The notes under the pieces were generated by a model. The model was not told the origin of the DNA. It made no database searches and was given only the letters and a program-made list of their open reading frames with translations. Shown piece after piece: positions 24,838-38,545 of a stretch of 64,000 nucleotides of DNA (the first letter of the stretch is position 1; each line of letters starts with the position of its first letter). The stretch comes from Pegea sp. RAD2-039 (Eukaryota > Chordata > Thaliacea > Salpida > Salpidae): positions 620,001 through 684,000 of the forward strand of contig JAQGEQ010000020.1 in the NCBI GenBank assembly GCA_034620365.1, given 5' to 3'. A program made the translations under genes and the position numbers.

Positions 24838-25036
24838 GATAGAATTTCTTTTTGCAGTTTATTTAATTGATGATCTTTCAGATAATGCTTTGTTGGTCAT
24901 CTTGAACGTCGAAGCAGAAAATTCAAATGATCAAATTGCTAAAAGTTTTAAAAAAATCAATCAATCTGAAAATACCGTCATGGGTTCAAGTCACTTTATT
25001 AAATCAAAACATATTTCTATCCGTCTATCACACTAA
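24838..25036 (+). CDS. Possible orphan last exon, unknown
   Basis: After a good acceptor (TTTCTTTTTGCAG at 24843-24855) an open frame runs about 60 codons to a stop at 25036. It contains IDDLSDNALLVILNVEAEN and looks protein-like in composition. I found no upstream exon; the LINE fragment at 24000-24470 and 300 bp of AT-rich DNA precede it. It may be the remnant of a broken gene or chance. I recognise no family. Confidence 0.25.
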
Positions 25037-25039
25037 GAA

Positions 25040-26030
25040 ATTGTATTTACTAGTTGAGTTAGAATTGAAAATTCTTTTATCATTCTGATATCTTTATAGT
25101 AAAAGGTAACACAAATTGGAACAGGATATCCGTCTATTGTCCTCATGAAGTACTCTTCTTATGGTTAATAAATAATTGAATGATAAGTGGTCCATTTAAA
25201 ATGCACAAAATCACTCTAGGAGAGTGTTAATCATATCGTCTTTATAATCTTGTATATAAGTACCACAATTTGAATCTACAAATTTAGTATAAGTCTATAT
25301 TTAAACAGTTTTTCAATTGCATATATTTTTTTAAACTCTTAATTTTAAACAAAAGTATCTGCTTATTTGAAACTAATAGCAAGCTTTCATATCTAATTGT
25401 AAAAAAATAAAGAATTGATTTCCTCATATCTCTGTCATCTTCAAACAGCTGTTATAAACAGCTTTTACATCATAAAGTTTAAAATAAATTATTGACGTAC
25501 ACTGTGAGATATTAGAAGTCATATTTGACAAGGTTACAGAAGTTTGATTGAAAATTATTTAATTGATATCTGCTAAACTATTTCAAAAGTAAAAACCAAT
25601 CAAAAAATTGAGACTGTAAATGACTTTATTGTTTTTATCCAAATACAGCTGTCTTGAAGGTGTAGTAGAAGTTACAGAGTAAAACAAATAAACATGATGC
25701 AGAGGTTGTTAAGTGATCATGATAAGTTCTAATCATATATATATTTAAAATTAAAATGTCATAAATTGAAAGGAATGTTAAAAACCTAACTTTTTAACGA
25801 CCAGAAATATTTGAAGTTCAACAGTAAGAATTATTGAGTACAAGTGCAGATAAAGGCAAGTGTTAAGTTAAAAAGCTGACAGATAAGAGCATGACGATAA
25901 ATGTTGTTCAACTATACATCACAAAACAGCTATAAATGGTTGAAATTACTGAAGACTAGTTTAAAATGGCACCTAATTATTTGAAAATGATATGAAACGA
26001 TTTCAAATTTAACTGTTTGATCTATCTGTC
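25040..26030. other. Intergenic / 3' flank of IDH2, nothing recognised
   Basis: AT-rich DNA downstream of the isocitrate dehydrogenase stop codon. No gene or clear repeat is visible, and I did not find a close canonical poly(A) signal. Confidence 0.35.
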
Positions 26031-26033
26031 AAT

Positions 26034-28273
<2,240 letters not shown>

Positions 28274-28279
28274 GATGCC

Positions 28280-29430
28280 CAAAGTAATTAAACAAATTTG
28301 ATTTCTACTTCTGAATAAGAAAAAAAATTAAATTATGAAATTTATCAAACTAGTAAAATCTATGTTTACAAGAAAACATAAAATAATTTATTCGTGTAGT
28401 TAAATTATCAATAAATAAATAAATAAAATGTTTATAAGCTGATGAAATTGATAAATGGTATATGAGCTTTTTAATAATATTCTATCTCCAAAAACTATAA
28501 AACAAGCAAATAAGCTAATATAAATATTATTGGGTATATTTCAAAATTAAAATTAATGTACAAATTTTATCTTAGCAAATAAAAGTTATCAACTTTAAAA
28601 GTAAAATAAATTGTTCAAAATAACAATCAAAAACAGAAGTTGTCCTAGCTATTACCAGCTCAAAACTACAAGTTCAAAACAACCAAAAGGTGGAAAAACA
28701 TTAAATAAATACTTCAACGACCTTGCAAATGTTACTGATATTCATGACCTTCTACTGCTTACGTAAACATACTTGGATACAAAAGTAAGTTCAGTGTGCG
28801 TGGCGGCAAGTCTAAACTGATGTAGAAAAAAATTATAATTTGCACAAAGCTAGTTTAATGTACAAAATTAAGCGTAATTAATAATTTTCTTATGAGCTGA
28901 AAACTAATGCCTTAGTACTAAAATAATTTTCAATATTTTACAATATTATAATGTCTGCTAATAGATTTTGTTTATAAAGACCTTACTTTATAAACAAACA
29001 CTAAAGTTTTGCTAAAAATTACTTATTGTTCGATAATAAAAAAATCCTTTCCAACTAATTACTATGATTTTAGTCATTTAGATTTTTGAAAGAGCATAAG
29101 GTTGTTTAATAAAATAGTATATACCAAAAGAGATTTTTCAAGCTCTAAGTACGGACCTTGAATAGTATCGCTATTTGTGATTCTATGCAATATTAAAAGT
29201 ACAATATTAAAGAATATTTTGAGAGATTTTAAGAATTTAAAATTATCAGGATAGAGACTTACAATTCACATTAATCCAAACAACGTTTCGTACTATCGTT
29301 TTGTCCAAGTCATATAGAAGTTGTTTTTATTATACTTCTTTCTTATAATGCTTTTTAGATAACATTAGTTGATTTGTTTAAGAAAGGCTCTGACCAACAC
29401 ATCAGTTGGTTACACATTTATATAATGGGG
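28280..29430. other. Upstream flank of IDH2, nothing recognised
   Basis: AT-rich DNA between the IDH2 start and a LINE-derived element. I see no coding frame or defined promoter motif. Confidence 0.35.
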
Positions 29431-30180
29431 CTTAAATGGTAGAAATATGCATTAAAAGTAGAATCCTGGACATTACATTTACCTTCTCTAATTCTAATTC
29501 AAATCTATTATCCGATATCAGCAGATCTATATTCGCTGGATTGGTCAAATTTAAACCTAAAATTGTCAACGATGTTGCCAAAATCAACAAAAAAATTTCT
29601 AGTTTAGTTAAATCAATGGATGAACTGAATGCCTCAACAAAGAAATCTGTCACATTGGCCTCGGTGATCAGCGATTCCAAAACCGAAAAATACTAGTATT
29701 GTGCAGATCCTTGCACAATCTAGTTGACTTCAGTTTGATGATTTCTTTTCCTTTAGCCCTTCCCTAAAGTTATATCAGCTCAGACGACACACATTACATC
29801 TTAATAAGGCCATATCACCAGGTACATTAATCAGAGCGAATTTTTTCTCATACCGCATAATTAGTACATGGAACCAGCTGCCATCAGACATTGTCATGTC
29901 AGAATCACTCGCGTTGTTCCAGCAGAAGTTGAATCGTTATAACATTGCCAACATTGTCATTTCTAAACTGTAAATTTTTTTTTTTTAATATTACTATAAT
30001 TAAATGTAATTGTTCACTGTTATATACTTTGAGGACTACCGAAATGCCATGTGTTACATCTTTTACTTTCTATATTTTTGACTTAATAGATATTATTTGT
30101 GGGAATGTGTGTTAGCGGTAGGTGCTATCTTCAGACGCCCTCTTTTGCGATTATTCTAATAAATATTGGTTCTACAGGAC
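29430..30180 (+). mobile_element. Internally deleted LINE copy (ORF1 start fused to ORF2 end)
   Basis: The left part (about 29436-29720) matches ORF1 of the LINE at 33365-37610: both have NLLSDISKS/NLLSDISRS and SMDELNASTKK. At about 29720 it jumps directly to the ORF2 C terminus (KLYQLRRHTLHLNKAISPG, then NIANIVISKL and stop near 29971) and runs through the LINE 3' UTR (GTGTGTTAGCG) to ATAAAT near 30168. About 3.2 kb of the parent element is missing. The ORF1-derived frame stops at 29696. Confidence 0.85.
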
Positions 30181-30184
30181 AAAA

Positions 30185-31300
30185 GCTGAAACATATATGA
30201 TTAAAAATCGAAATTAGGTTTTTAAACAGTGTTAAGATTATATTCTTTAAAGCATTGTTCTGTTGGAGTCAAAATAAATAGTTTTGAAAACTAGACTTCT
30301 TTGAAATAAAGAAATATTTTCGAATTTGACCGATGCAATTTTCTTCTTGGTGTTATAAGCTATATGAAAAGGTTTTTGCAGGAGTCTTGGATAACCTGGT
30401 TGTTGCAGGAGTCCAAACTACCAATGATTTGCAGTAAGGAAACCATCAGAAGACCAATGTACAAAATACTATCTTATACTAAACTATTATCTTATAATTG
30501 GATAAAATGTCGCCCCTTTATTAGTTACCACCGATGTTAAAACCAAAAGATATTAATTTATTTAATTAATCAATCTAAACAGTTTTAAAAGAAGAAATCA
30601 AATCGTACGGAAGATATTAAAAGAATAGATTATTTTAAAACTATTGAAAATCACTAGACATTTATTATGACGTTATTATAGTCATTATAGTATACATCAT
30701 ACAGAAAAATAGTTTTATTTTTTATTTTTGGAAAGAATGAAGCTAAACCACTATAAACTAAATAATTTGTAACTTTTCGAAAAAATCACACCTAAAAAAT
30801 GAATCTATAAGTTCTTCAAAAGTTTTCAAAATTTCGTCTACAACAAAGTACCTGCAAACATCATTAAAAAAATACAAAAAGTTAGTAGAGTTATTAATCA
30901 GGTTTAAAAACTCAAAACAACTTACGTTTTCAAAAGGTAGTTGTGATTATAGTAATTTTTATTACAATTATAGATTTTTATATTTTATTTATAATGCAAA
31001 TAAATATATTACTAGTAATGTAACAAGCAAAAATAAAATCGGTTATAAATTTTAAATATTGAGTCTTTAAATAAATAAATTGTATAAGTAGTTTACATTT
31101 AATATATTTACGCTTTTATTAAGGTTTCTGATGACCGCAAAACTAAATAATAAACTGAATTTTTTTCAAAATATAAAAAATTTTTCACTTGGATAAATAA
31201 CAAATTAGAATAAGTTTATTTTAGATATTCTAAACTATATTTTGCTACAGAAAAGAAAAAATTATTTGCTAGTAACAATTTAATTCCTTATTTTGAAGCT
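30185..31300. other. Upstream flank of rolling-stone-like gene A
   Basis: AT-rich and without a recognisable gene. Parts around 30640-30790 resemble 38700-38890 upstream of gene B (shared GAAGCTAAA and TATAAACTAAATAATT), so this flank belongs to the duplicated segment. A non-coding first exon may lie here. Confidence 0.4.
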
Positions 31301-31306
31301 GCTAAT

Positions 31307-33069
31307 ATGAGTTCGAGTCAAGTTAATATGTTTAGAAGAATTTTTGCTGGTGAACTCGATATGAATCATTTATTATTACGTGAAATTGATTTTTACCAAA
31401 AGTTTAAAGTAACTTTATTTTATGTTATTGTTATATTATACATTATTATATTGTTATTTGGAAAATAATTTTATATCAGAATTTATTAACTTTTACTTTT
31501 TAAATTTTGGATAACTTCCAAACTTTACTATTTGGGATTATATGAATTTATGATGAATATAAACTTGAAGATAAAATTCATTTAAGCAAAATATTTTTTT
31601 CAGAATATTTTAATTTCTACCCTTTTAATTTTAGCCAACTTTAAGATTTCATGTCAGATAAGCTTAATATGTTCTTACTTAGAAATTTGTGTCAAATTAA
31701 CAAATGTTTATTTTGTTGTCATGAAATTAATAAAACTAAGTAATTTTGTTTTGTTTTTTTCTGTCAGTAATTTTTCATCGAATTTCTATAAAGTATTTTA
31801 TTGTCGCAGTTGTTTTTTGGTAATTTAATACTTTGATATTTGTAAAAATAGAAATAAAATTGTTAGTTTTTACAAAGTGACTTTACTTGAAATAATCTAA
31901 ATTGATAAATATATAAGAAAGATTTTTAATTAACTTCTTCATAATCAACTACAATTTGGTCAATATTTTTTGTAGTTTTAATTAAAGTCTTATTGAAGAC
32001 AAACTTCAAATAGAAATAAACTTTTTAGTCTGCTGTAGACAATTCACAGCAATCATTGTAGCAGCAATTGTAGCATTTTTTCACTTTTGAAGACTTTAAC
32101 TATAAAACCCCGTATCAAAGCTGTTTGAAAATTTTGAATATTTAACAAAAACTATCAATTCTATTTCAGAAAAAGAAGACATCTTTCCAATTGTGTCTCC
32201 TTCTTCTTTTTGTAATCTTCTTTTTCTATTCTTTTATAACTTACTGTTTCACAATGAAATCAGGAGGTTATGAAAAGTTTATTAGCAATCTAATTGAGTT
32301 AACTCACTGGTCAGAATTTGTGGTTCTTGCATATTTAGCTTCAAGCTCACTTTTGATCATTTTCACCATGAACAAATCCAAAGAAAAATCAGGTTAGATT
32401 CAAATGACGTTAATATTTAAAAACTTTAAATGAATTAAACCATTCTTATGTTTATTATCTTAAAGCTTTTAAAAAAATCGATTTCTAAACAAAATTTTAT
32501 CTTAAGGTTTGTGTACAAGTACTTTTAAAATGTTTACTTAATTGGTTTTAGTCATTTACACAAATTATGATGAATTGATTTTAAAATTGTTTATTACTAT
32601 AGATCAAACTAACAAATGTGAGCTAGTATGGCTGAGAATTTCTTGGCTTCTGCAAAATATTGCTATCAACACCCAAATTCTCGTGTGTATGCTTTATTGG
32701 ATTTTATTAGCCCCTAAAAAGGATTCTATCGGGTTTATTTCGATTCATACTCATGGAATTTTGTTTTTTATAACTATTATTACCACGATCTTTTTTTGTT
32801 TTCCAATCAGATTTCTATATTTCTTATTTACACTTGTTTTTTGCTATGCGTATTTTTTAGCTATGTACCTAGCTCATATAACTGAGACTGATTCAGCCAT
32901 TTATGGCTCTATAACAGATTGGAACTTGCACCCTACTAGAACTGCTGTCATAGGAATTGCAGTCTCCACTTTTCCCCCTTTCATTATAAATACTTTATGC
33001 TTTTTTATCTACAAATTGACAAAAGCAACGAAAGTAAATTCCGAAAGTATTCATCCTTTAAACGAGTAG
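31307..33069 (+). CDS. Rolling-stone-like multipass membrane protein A
   Basis: Three exons, 31307-31408, 32170-32392 and 32603-33069, join in frame to 263 residues. The start MSSSQVNMFRRIFAGELD is soluble; at least six hydrophobic segments follow. Family-like landmarks are LTHWSEF at the second membrane segment, WLRISWLLQNIAINTQ, CMLYWILLAP, a His in the following loop, FPIRFLYFLF, and AIYGSITDWNLHPTRTA before the last helix. This layout fits the Drosophila rolling stone family, whose founding member is needed for myoblast fusion; the function here is not known. The paralogue at 39608-41311 has the same exon lengths for exons 1 (102 nt) and 2 (223 nt). An AATAAA lies at 33101-33106. Confidence 0.72.
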
Positions 33070-33224
33070 ATAATGTTTGTAAATTATTAAAGTGTCATGA
33101 AATAAATAAACAAGTATTTTTAATTTTGTACAATGCAAAGTTTTCAAATTTTTGAATAAAAATCAATAAAAATATACTTTTTATGAATCGATTTATTAAT
33201 TTCTTCAAGCTTGAAACTAGTCCA

Positions 33225-33345
33225 TACAATATTAATAAACGATTATCAATTAAGGGGCTTCCCATAAGCTTCGGGGACTTCACCCTTCCAACTGTTGATT
33301 TCATCTTTTTCAAGTTTGAATTTTCTAGAAGTGTTGTCATTAAGC
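33225..33345 (-). other. Possible orphan exon (minus strand), unknown
   Basis: On the minus strand, after TTATTAG, a frame of about 34 codons reads LLNDNTSRKFKLEKDEINS and continues into WKGEVPEAYGKPLN before a stop. It looks coding in composition but has no partner exon that I can find, and the LINE 3' end lies directly upstream. It could be a last exon cut off by the LINE insertion, or chance. I recognise no family. Confidence 0.22.
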
Positions 33346-33573
33346 AGACTAATAACGTACTTCTATCCCGGTTTTTTTATTTATTTATTTCAATAAATGC
33401 GAAGGAGGGTACCTGAAAAGAGCGCCTCTCGCTGACACGCATTCTCACAAATAACATCTATTTAGCCAAAAATATAGAAAGCAAAAGATGTAACACATGG
33501 TATTTCGATATCACTCAAAGCATATAAGAGTGAACAATTACATGGAATGTTATTAATATAAGAAAGAAAAAAA

Positions 33574-36448
33574 TCACAGTTTAGAAATGACAATGTTGGC
33601 AATGTTATAACAGTTCAACTTCTTCTTGAACAATGCAAGCGACTTCGACATGACAATGTCAGATGGCAGCTGATTCAATGTACTAATTGTGCGGTATGAG
33701 AAAAAATTTGCTCTGATTAACGTACCTGGTGATATAGGCTTATTAAGGTGTAATGTGTGTCGTCTGAGCTGATATAACTTGAAGGAACGACTAAAGGAAA
33801 AGAAATCATCGAACTGAAGTCAATTAAATTGTGGATAATTTTGAAAATAATAATTAAGTCATATTTAGTCTGTCGGATTTCCAAAGTATCTAAATTGAAG
33901 AGACTGAGACGATGTTTATAACTATCATATTTAATATTAAGTTTCCTGCATACTAATCTTGTAAATGTGACCTGAACAGACTCGATTTTTTTGATACCAC
34001 TAACTTAATATGGCATCCATGCACTGACATTGTATTCAAGAATTGGACGTACGTACATTTTGAAAAGATTGATAAAAAAGCATGGGTTCTTGGAATTAAA
34101 GGTCTTTATAATAAGGAAGACAAGGTTGATTGATTTTCCAAAGATTTTGGAAACATTATTGTGCCATTTAAAGTCAGATGATAAAGTAATGCCAAGGTCT
34201 AAGACCGAAGATACTCGTTGAATAATAGATCTATTGATGGAGTATTGGTTCAAGCAATTTACAGCTGGTTTACGAGAAAAAGTTATAAGTTCAGACTTTG
34301 TGGGCTGGATTCTGAGATGCCAATTCGTAGACCAGTTTTCTACAGTGTGTAGTGCAGTTTGAAGTTTTGAAGGATTACAAGATAATAGCTTGATATCATC
34401 TGCATACACAAACACTCTGACATCATCTACTGCTACTAATCATCTGATGAGGTCTTCGATGAAAATTAAAAAGAGAAGGGGACACAAAGCAGAACCATGA
34501 AGAACACCACTAGTGATTTGACTAGAAGTAGATACAGATCTTCCTACGCGAGTTTGTTGGGTTCTACCTGATTGGTAATCTTCAATCCACTGTAAGATAA
34601 AGCTGTTGATTTTTAAGTTTTTCAATACAGTAACGAGCTTAGTGTGTGGAACAGAATCAAACGCTTTAGCAAAATTGAGATATATGATGTCACAGGAAGT
34701 GAATGTCACAGGGAGTGTTACTTTTGTAATGGGCTGTAAGCTCATTAAGAAAAGTGAGATGTTGAGTCAGGGAAGATCTCCGTTTCACAAAGCCATGTTG
34801 GACATCAGATATTAGATGGTGCTCCATCAAATGACTGGTCATATGATTGTGAATGATATGTTCTTGAGTTCTGCAGATAACTGAAGTCAGCGAAACTGGT
34901 CTGTAGTTAAGTGCGGTGTTTCTGGGACCCTTTTTATGAATTGGAGTAATAATAGCTTTCTTCCAAATTTGTGGAACTCTTCCTCGCCTCAGAGTGATGT
35001 TAAAAAAAGTGATAAAGGTAGTGATAAAGATGAAGTAGTTTTTCTTAAAAACAAAGCTGGGATCTGATCTGGGGTGTTGGAAACTGATGATTTTAAAGAA
35101 GAAATAGCCTTAGATACCATATCGACCGTTATGTCAAGATCTACCATCTCAGAGACATTTGTGAAAATGTTGGAGCAGGAGAGAGAAGGAGTATTGCCAT
35201 CAACAGTTATAAAAACGATATTAAATTGATTGTTTAGCAACTCGGCTTTATTTTCTGGTTCCATCACAAGCTGGTCGTTGTTATCAATTAGGGGAGGTAT
35301 TTGAGATCTCGCCTTAAGCTTGCGGTTTATAAAACCAAAAATCGTTTTCTTGCTAGGCGGAGATAAAACTGCACTTTCTATTCCCAAATAGAAATTAGAA
35401 ATAGATTTCTTGTAAACTATACAAGGATCTTTGTATAGAGATTTGATGGAAGGGTCTGTTTTAGTTTGTTTGTATAGGAGGTTTTTAAATGTTGTAAATT
35501 CTTTAAATTTTTGGGCAAATGTGGTTTTTTGTTGGCTTTATATAAAAGTATGAATTTTTCGATTGACTCTTTAACGATGTTAGTAAACCTTGAGTAAATA
35601 GTATTGATGTCTTCGGAAGAGTTGAAAACAGAAATCCAGTCAAGATCTGATAGAAACTTGTTAATACCGTTATAATTTCCCCAGTAAAAATTCCTTTTGC
35701 TTGAAGTTTTAATGTTCATAAAAAATGTTTGGTGGAGCTTGAATTCAATCATATTGTGATCGCATGTCAAAGCAAAAGGTAAGAATCTTTTTGATCAACG
35801 TAGATAATGTTCTCGGGTTTTGATGTGATAAGAAGATCCAAAGTATTATCACTAACTTGGGTCGGAAAAGTAACCATCTGAGATAGATTATTGGCATTGA
35901 GGAAGCTTACAAAGGCATGACTTAGAAAGGGTGAATTAGTATTATCGCTATCCAAGTTAAACGATTTTCCACTAAATGATAAATTCGGGTTATTCCAATC
36001 AATTTTACCAAAATTAAAATCTCCCAAAATATATAACTCAGGACACACAACACTCTTCAGAGCCTTCAATAAGGCCTTAACAGTAACCTCATCATTAGTT
36101 TTAGAGTGTGGTAGATAGGTACATATAAAACATGAAATTTGAACTTTGAGTAATGAAAATCAAAGGCGATAATCTCAAACCCTAGACAATTAATGGGATC
36201 GATCTGAATTCTAGAGATCATGGGTGCAAGCGATGTTTTGTAAATTACGCAAACACCGCCGCCTCTATCATACAGTCTATCACAACGCAAAACATAAAAA
36301 AGCTTACCGTCAACCAGAAAGAATCAGAATAAAACGGTTTCAACCAAGTTTCAGTAATAAAAACAAATGTGATATCTTGGGAATGCAAAAGAGCTTTCAA
36401 TTGAAAAATTTTGTTAATAATCGACCGTGCGTTGAAGAACATACCTAA
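33574..36448 (-). pseudogene. LINE ORF2 (endonuclease-reverse transcriptase), frameshifted
   Basis: The endonuclease half shows NARSIINK, FITETWLKP and LGDFNFGKIDW. The reverse-transcriptase half shows YLNFAKAFDSVPH (motif A), SGVLHGSALCPLLFLIFI, FVYADDIKLL (the YADD box, 34395-34406) and a C-terminal VRPILEYNVSAWMPY. The order and motifs fit CR1/L2/Jockey-clade LINEs. The frame is lost at several places (near 36260, 36067, 35768, 35400, 34990-34740 and 34430), and the stop at 34005 cuts off the C-terminal region. The first catalytic Asp of motif A is Asn here (codon 34674-34676); the copy at 59690-60500 keeps Asp. Confidence 0.9.
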
Positions 36449-36572
36449 TGTGATAGAAAAATTGTCTTTTTGATGCTTGTGAGATTTGATAATGGGCTTC
36501 TGTAAATTGATATCTTGGTATTAACAATTGTATCCGGAGAGAGTTTAAAAAAAGAAGATGTGGGTCCAGTGA

Positions 36573-37440
36573 TTATTTGCCACTTCCGTTTTTTGAAAAA
36601 ACCTTGACAATTCTCAAGGCCCATGGTGGACTTCGAACTTTGTATTTGAAATCAGTTGGTTGTTCCTTCTGATTTCGGTTATACGCTTCTTCTAGAAGAC
36701 GCTTATTTTCTAAGCGATCATCTTCACACATATCATGTGCTACTCTAATGCGCTCGAATTTTTTCTCAAGTTTTAGCTTATACAGCTTGGCAAGAAACTT
36801 GCGTTTGTTACATTTTTCCTGAAAGCACACTTTCAACGGTCTTTGATGATCTGAGCTTTTTGCTCCAAGTCTAGTCATTGATACCTCTGGAACGTCCACA
36901 AAATCAAGGCTTTGAGAGCACATTTGATTAACAAACTTACTGTCATCGTCTTTATCAGTCTCAGAGACATTAAAGATAATGACATTGTTTTCTCTGTCCT
37001 CACGGTCTACAGTGAGTTTTTTGTGCGTGTCGGTGACCTTCTTGGCAAGAAGCTGCACCATGTTAGCATTTTTGTCAGAACCGGGATCACCGACCACCGA
37101 GGCCCATGTGACTTGTTTCTTTGTAGAGGCATTCAGTTCGTCCATTGATTTGGACAAACTAGATACCTTCTCGTCAATCTTGGCAAGATCTTTGGCAATT
37201 TCCGATTTAAGTTTTTCTAATTCAGCAGATACCGATTTGCTGATGTCTGATAATAGGTTTTCATCAGAATTGGTTGAGGGAGCTGTTGTGCCCATGGTTC
37301 TACATTTAAAGCAGAACCATTTAAATCCCATTTGCTTCGTCTGGTTGTTATAAAATATATCATAAATTTTCTTGCTCACATCACTACAGGTGAGATGAAA
37401 GCAGGAGAGACATTTGAAGAATTAAATTACCGGATCTTCA
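36573..37440 (-). pseudogene. LINE ORF1 (zinc finger, coiled coil, RNA-binding-type)
   Basis: The open part (37379-36573, 268 residues) has a CFKC pair, a coiled-coil-like stretch (LLSDISKSVSAELEKLKSE), then the LINE ORF1 core with NVIIFNVSETD, MTRLGAKS, RPLKVCF and RIVKVFSKN. Just upstream in the same frame are Cys/His pairs (CNCQSC, KCLSCFHLTC) that would complete a PHD-like zinc finger, but an in-frame TAA falls between them at about 37429-37431, so the N-terminal finger is broken. Confidence 0.8.
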
Positions 37441-37726
37441 CCTGAGCAAATTTTATTGCAGGATTGGCAATTGCAATCTTGCTTTGATGAAGTCGGTTTG
37501 TCAGGATTTTTCTATACAGTAGACCGTAAAGTCTTGCCACTTTTATGTGAATCCACCATAGTTTGCATAAAAGATTTTTACTGTCACCAACCACAATATA
37601 TATAATATACAAATCACTTCCTATGAATAACTATATCACAACTTATAAGCACTTATTCAATTAGAATATAACCTATAACCTGAAACTTATTCAAATAGAA
37701 TTTTAATGACTTTCTTGTAGTAAATA

Positions 37727-37800
37727 TGTGTCCACCTGGGCTCGAACTTAAGACCTTCTGCAGGTCAAGTGGGTGTGATAACTGCTGCACTACGGAGGGG
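37727..37800 (-). repeat. tRNA-Val-like sequence (pseudo-tRNA or SINE head)
   Basis: On the minus strand, CCGTAGTGCAGCAGTTATCAC matches a tRNA-Val D-arm/A box with one base beyond; TTGACCT is an anticodon loop with GAC; AAGTTCGAGCCC is a good B box. The acceptor ends (CCCTCCG and TGGACAC) and the T stem do not pair, so it is unlikely to give a functional tRNA. It directly abuts a LINE tail on the other strand. Confidence 0.65.
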
Positions 37801-37811
37801 AAGAACCATGT

Positions 37812-37935
37812 TATTAACATTCTATGTAGTTATGTATTGATATATCATATGAGGACTTTTGAACTTTCATGTGTGTTAGCGAGAGGTACTCTTTCCAGGC
37901 ACCCTCCTTCGCATTTATTAAAATAAATTTCACAT
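37812..37935 (+). mobile_element. Short LINE 3' tail
   Basis: This matches the 3' UTR end of the LINE at 33365-37610 in the opposite orientation, including GTGTGTTAGCGAGAGGTACT and CACCCTCCTTCGCATTTATT and a closing AAAATAAAT. It is severely 5' truncated and is placed head-to-head with the tRNA-like sequence. Confidence 0.8.
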
Positions 37936-38043
37936 ATAATAGGTTTAGACTTTTGATACTTTCTTATTAAAAGTAGGACTACAAAGGACAAGCTATACAT
38001 CTTTTATAGCAAACATAAATAAGATACAAAATAAGTAGGGAAA

Positions 38044-38274
38044 TTGAAAGCATTATACATAATTTGTCAACAAATTACTCAAACCATACTTCTTCAACTA
38101 GATTTTAAAAGAAGTGACAGAATTTGGTGTTGGAGTCAGAAAGAAGACTCTCAAAAATCAGATAATGTTGAGTTATGGTTATTATTAATCTTAACCTTCT
38201 TGATATTTTCAATACTAGTATTCGGAGTTTTTTTCATTTTTGAAGATCAAAATACTGCAAATACTATTTGCTGA
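38044..38274 (+). CDS. Possible small single-pass membrane protein, unknown
   Basis: An open frame of 76 residues has a hydrophilic N half (FKRSDRIWCWSQKEDSQ) and one strong membrane segment (LWLLLILTFLIFSILVFGVF). No domain is recognised. It lies between LINE debris and the second rolling-stone-like gene. It may be an exon of a broken membrane-protein gene or chance. Confidence 0.28.
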   Translation: MKALYIICQQITQTILLQLDFKRSDRIWCWSQKEDSQKSDNVELWLLLILTFLIFSILVFGVFFIFEDQNTANTIC

Positions 38275-38329
38275 AGAACATAGCCACGAGTGGAGACATG
38301 AAAATTATTACTTCAATATATCTTCAGTG

Positions 38330-38545
38330 ATTATCTGTTAGAAAACCATATGCATGTGATATATTTGAAATGTAAAACAGTAAAGTGTACCGCTGACGTA
38401 AATGTGTTGAATGCAAGTATGGTTGGTCATCCGGTCATAAGCTTGTTGGTAGATATTGCGTATTGTTAATATATTTATCGTTGTGTAAGACACCTTATTT
38501 ATTTTAATAAAGCTCTGTATAAAGAGTCATTTTTATTAAAATGTA
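38330..38545 (+). repeat. Second copy of the SINE-like tail
   Basis: This repeats the right half of the element at 12070-12600: shared TTGAAATGTAAAA, CCGCTGACGTAAATGT, GTTAATATATTTAT and the end AAAGAGTCATT. No tRNA-like head is present, so this copy is 5' truncated. Confidence 0.7.

Larger units (their letters stand above)
33365..37610 (-). mobile_element. Near-complete CR1/L2-like LINE retrotransposon, inactive
   Basis: About 4.2 kb on the minus strand: 5' region near 37440-37610, ORF1 (36573-37379 plus a broken upstream zinc-finger part), ORF2 with endonuclease and reverse transcriptase (about 36448-33574), a 3' UTR, and an A/T-rich AATAAATAAATAAA tail near 33370. ORF2 is split by several frame disruptions, so the element is dead. 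Related fragments in this window are at 24000-24470, 29430-30180, 37812-37935 and 59690-60500. Confidence 0.92.

Noticed and set aside
37727..37800. Functional tRNA-Val gene
   Set aside because: A and B boxes and a GAC anticodon loop are present, but the acceptor stem and T stem do not pair.
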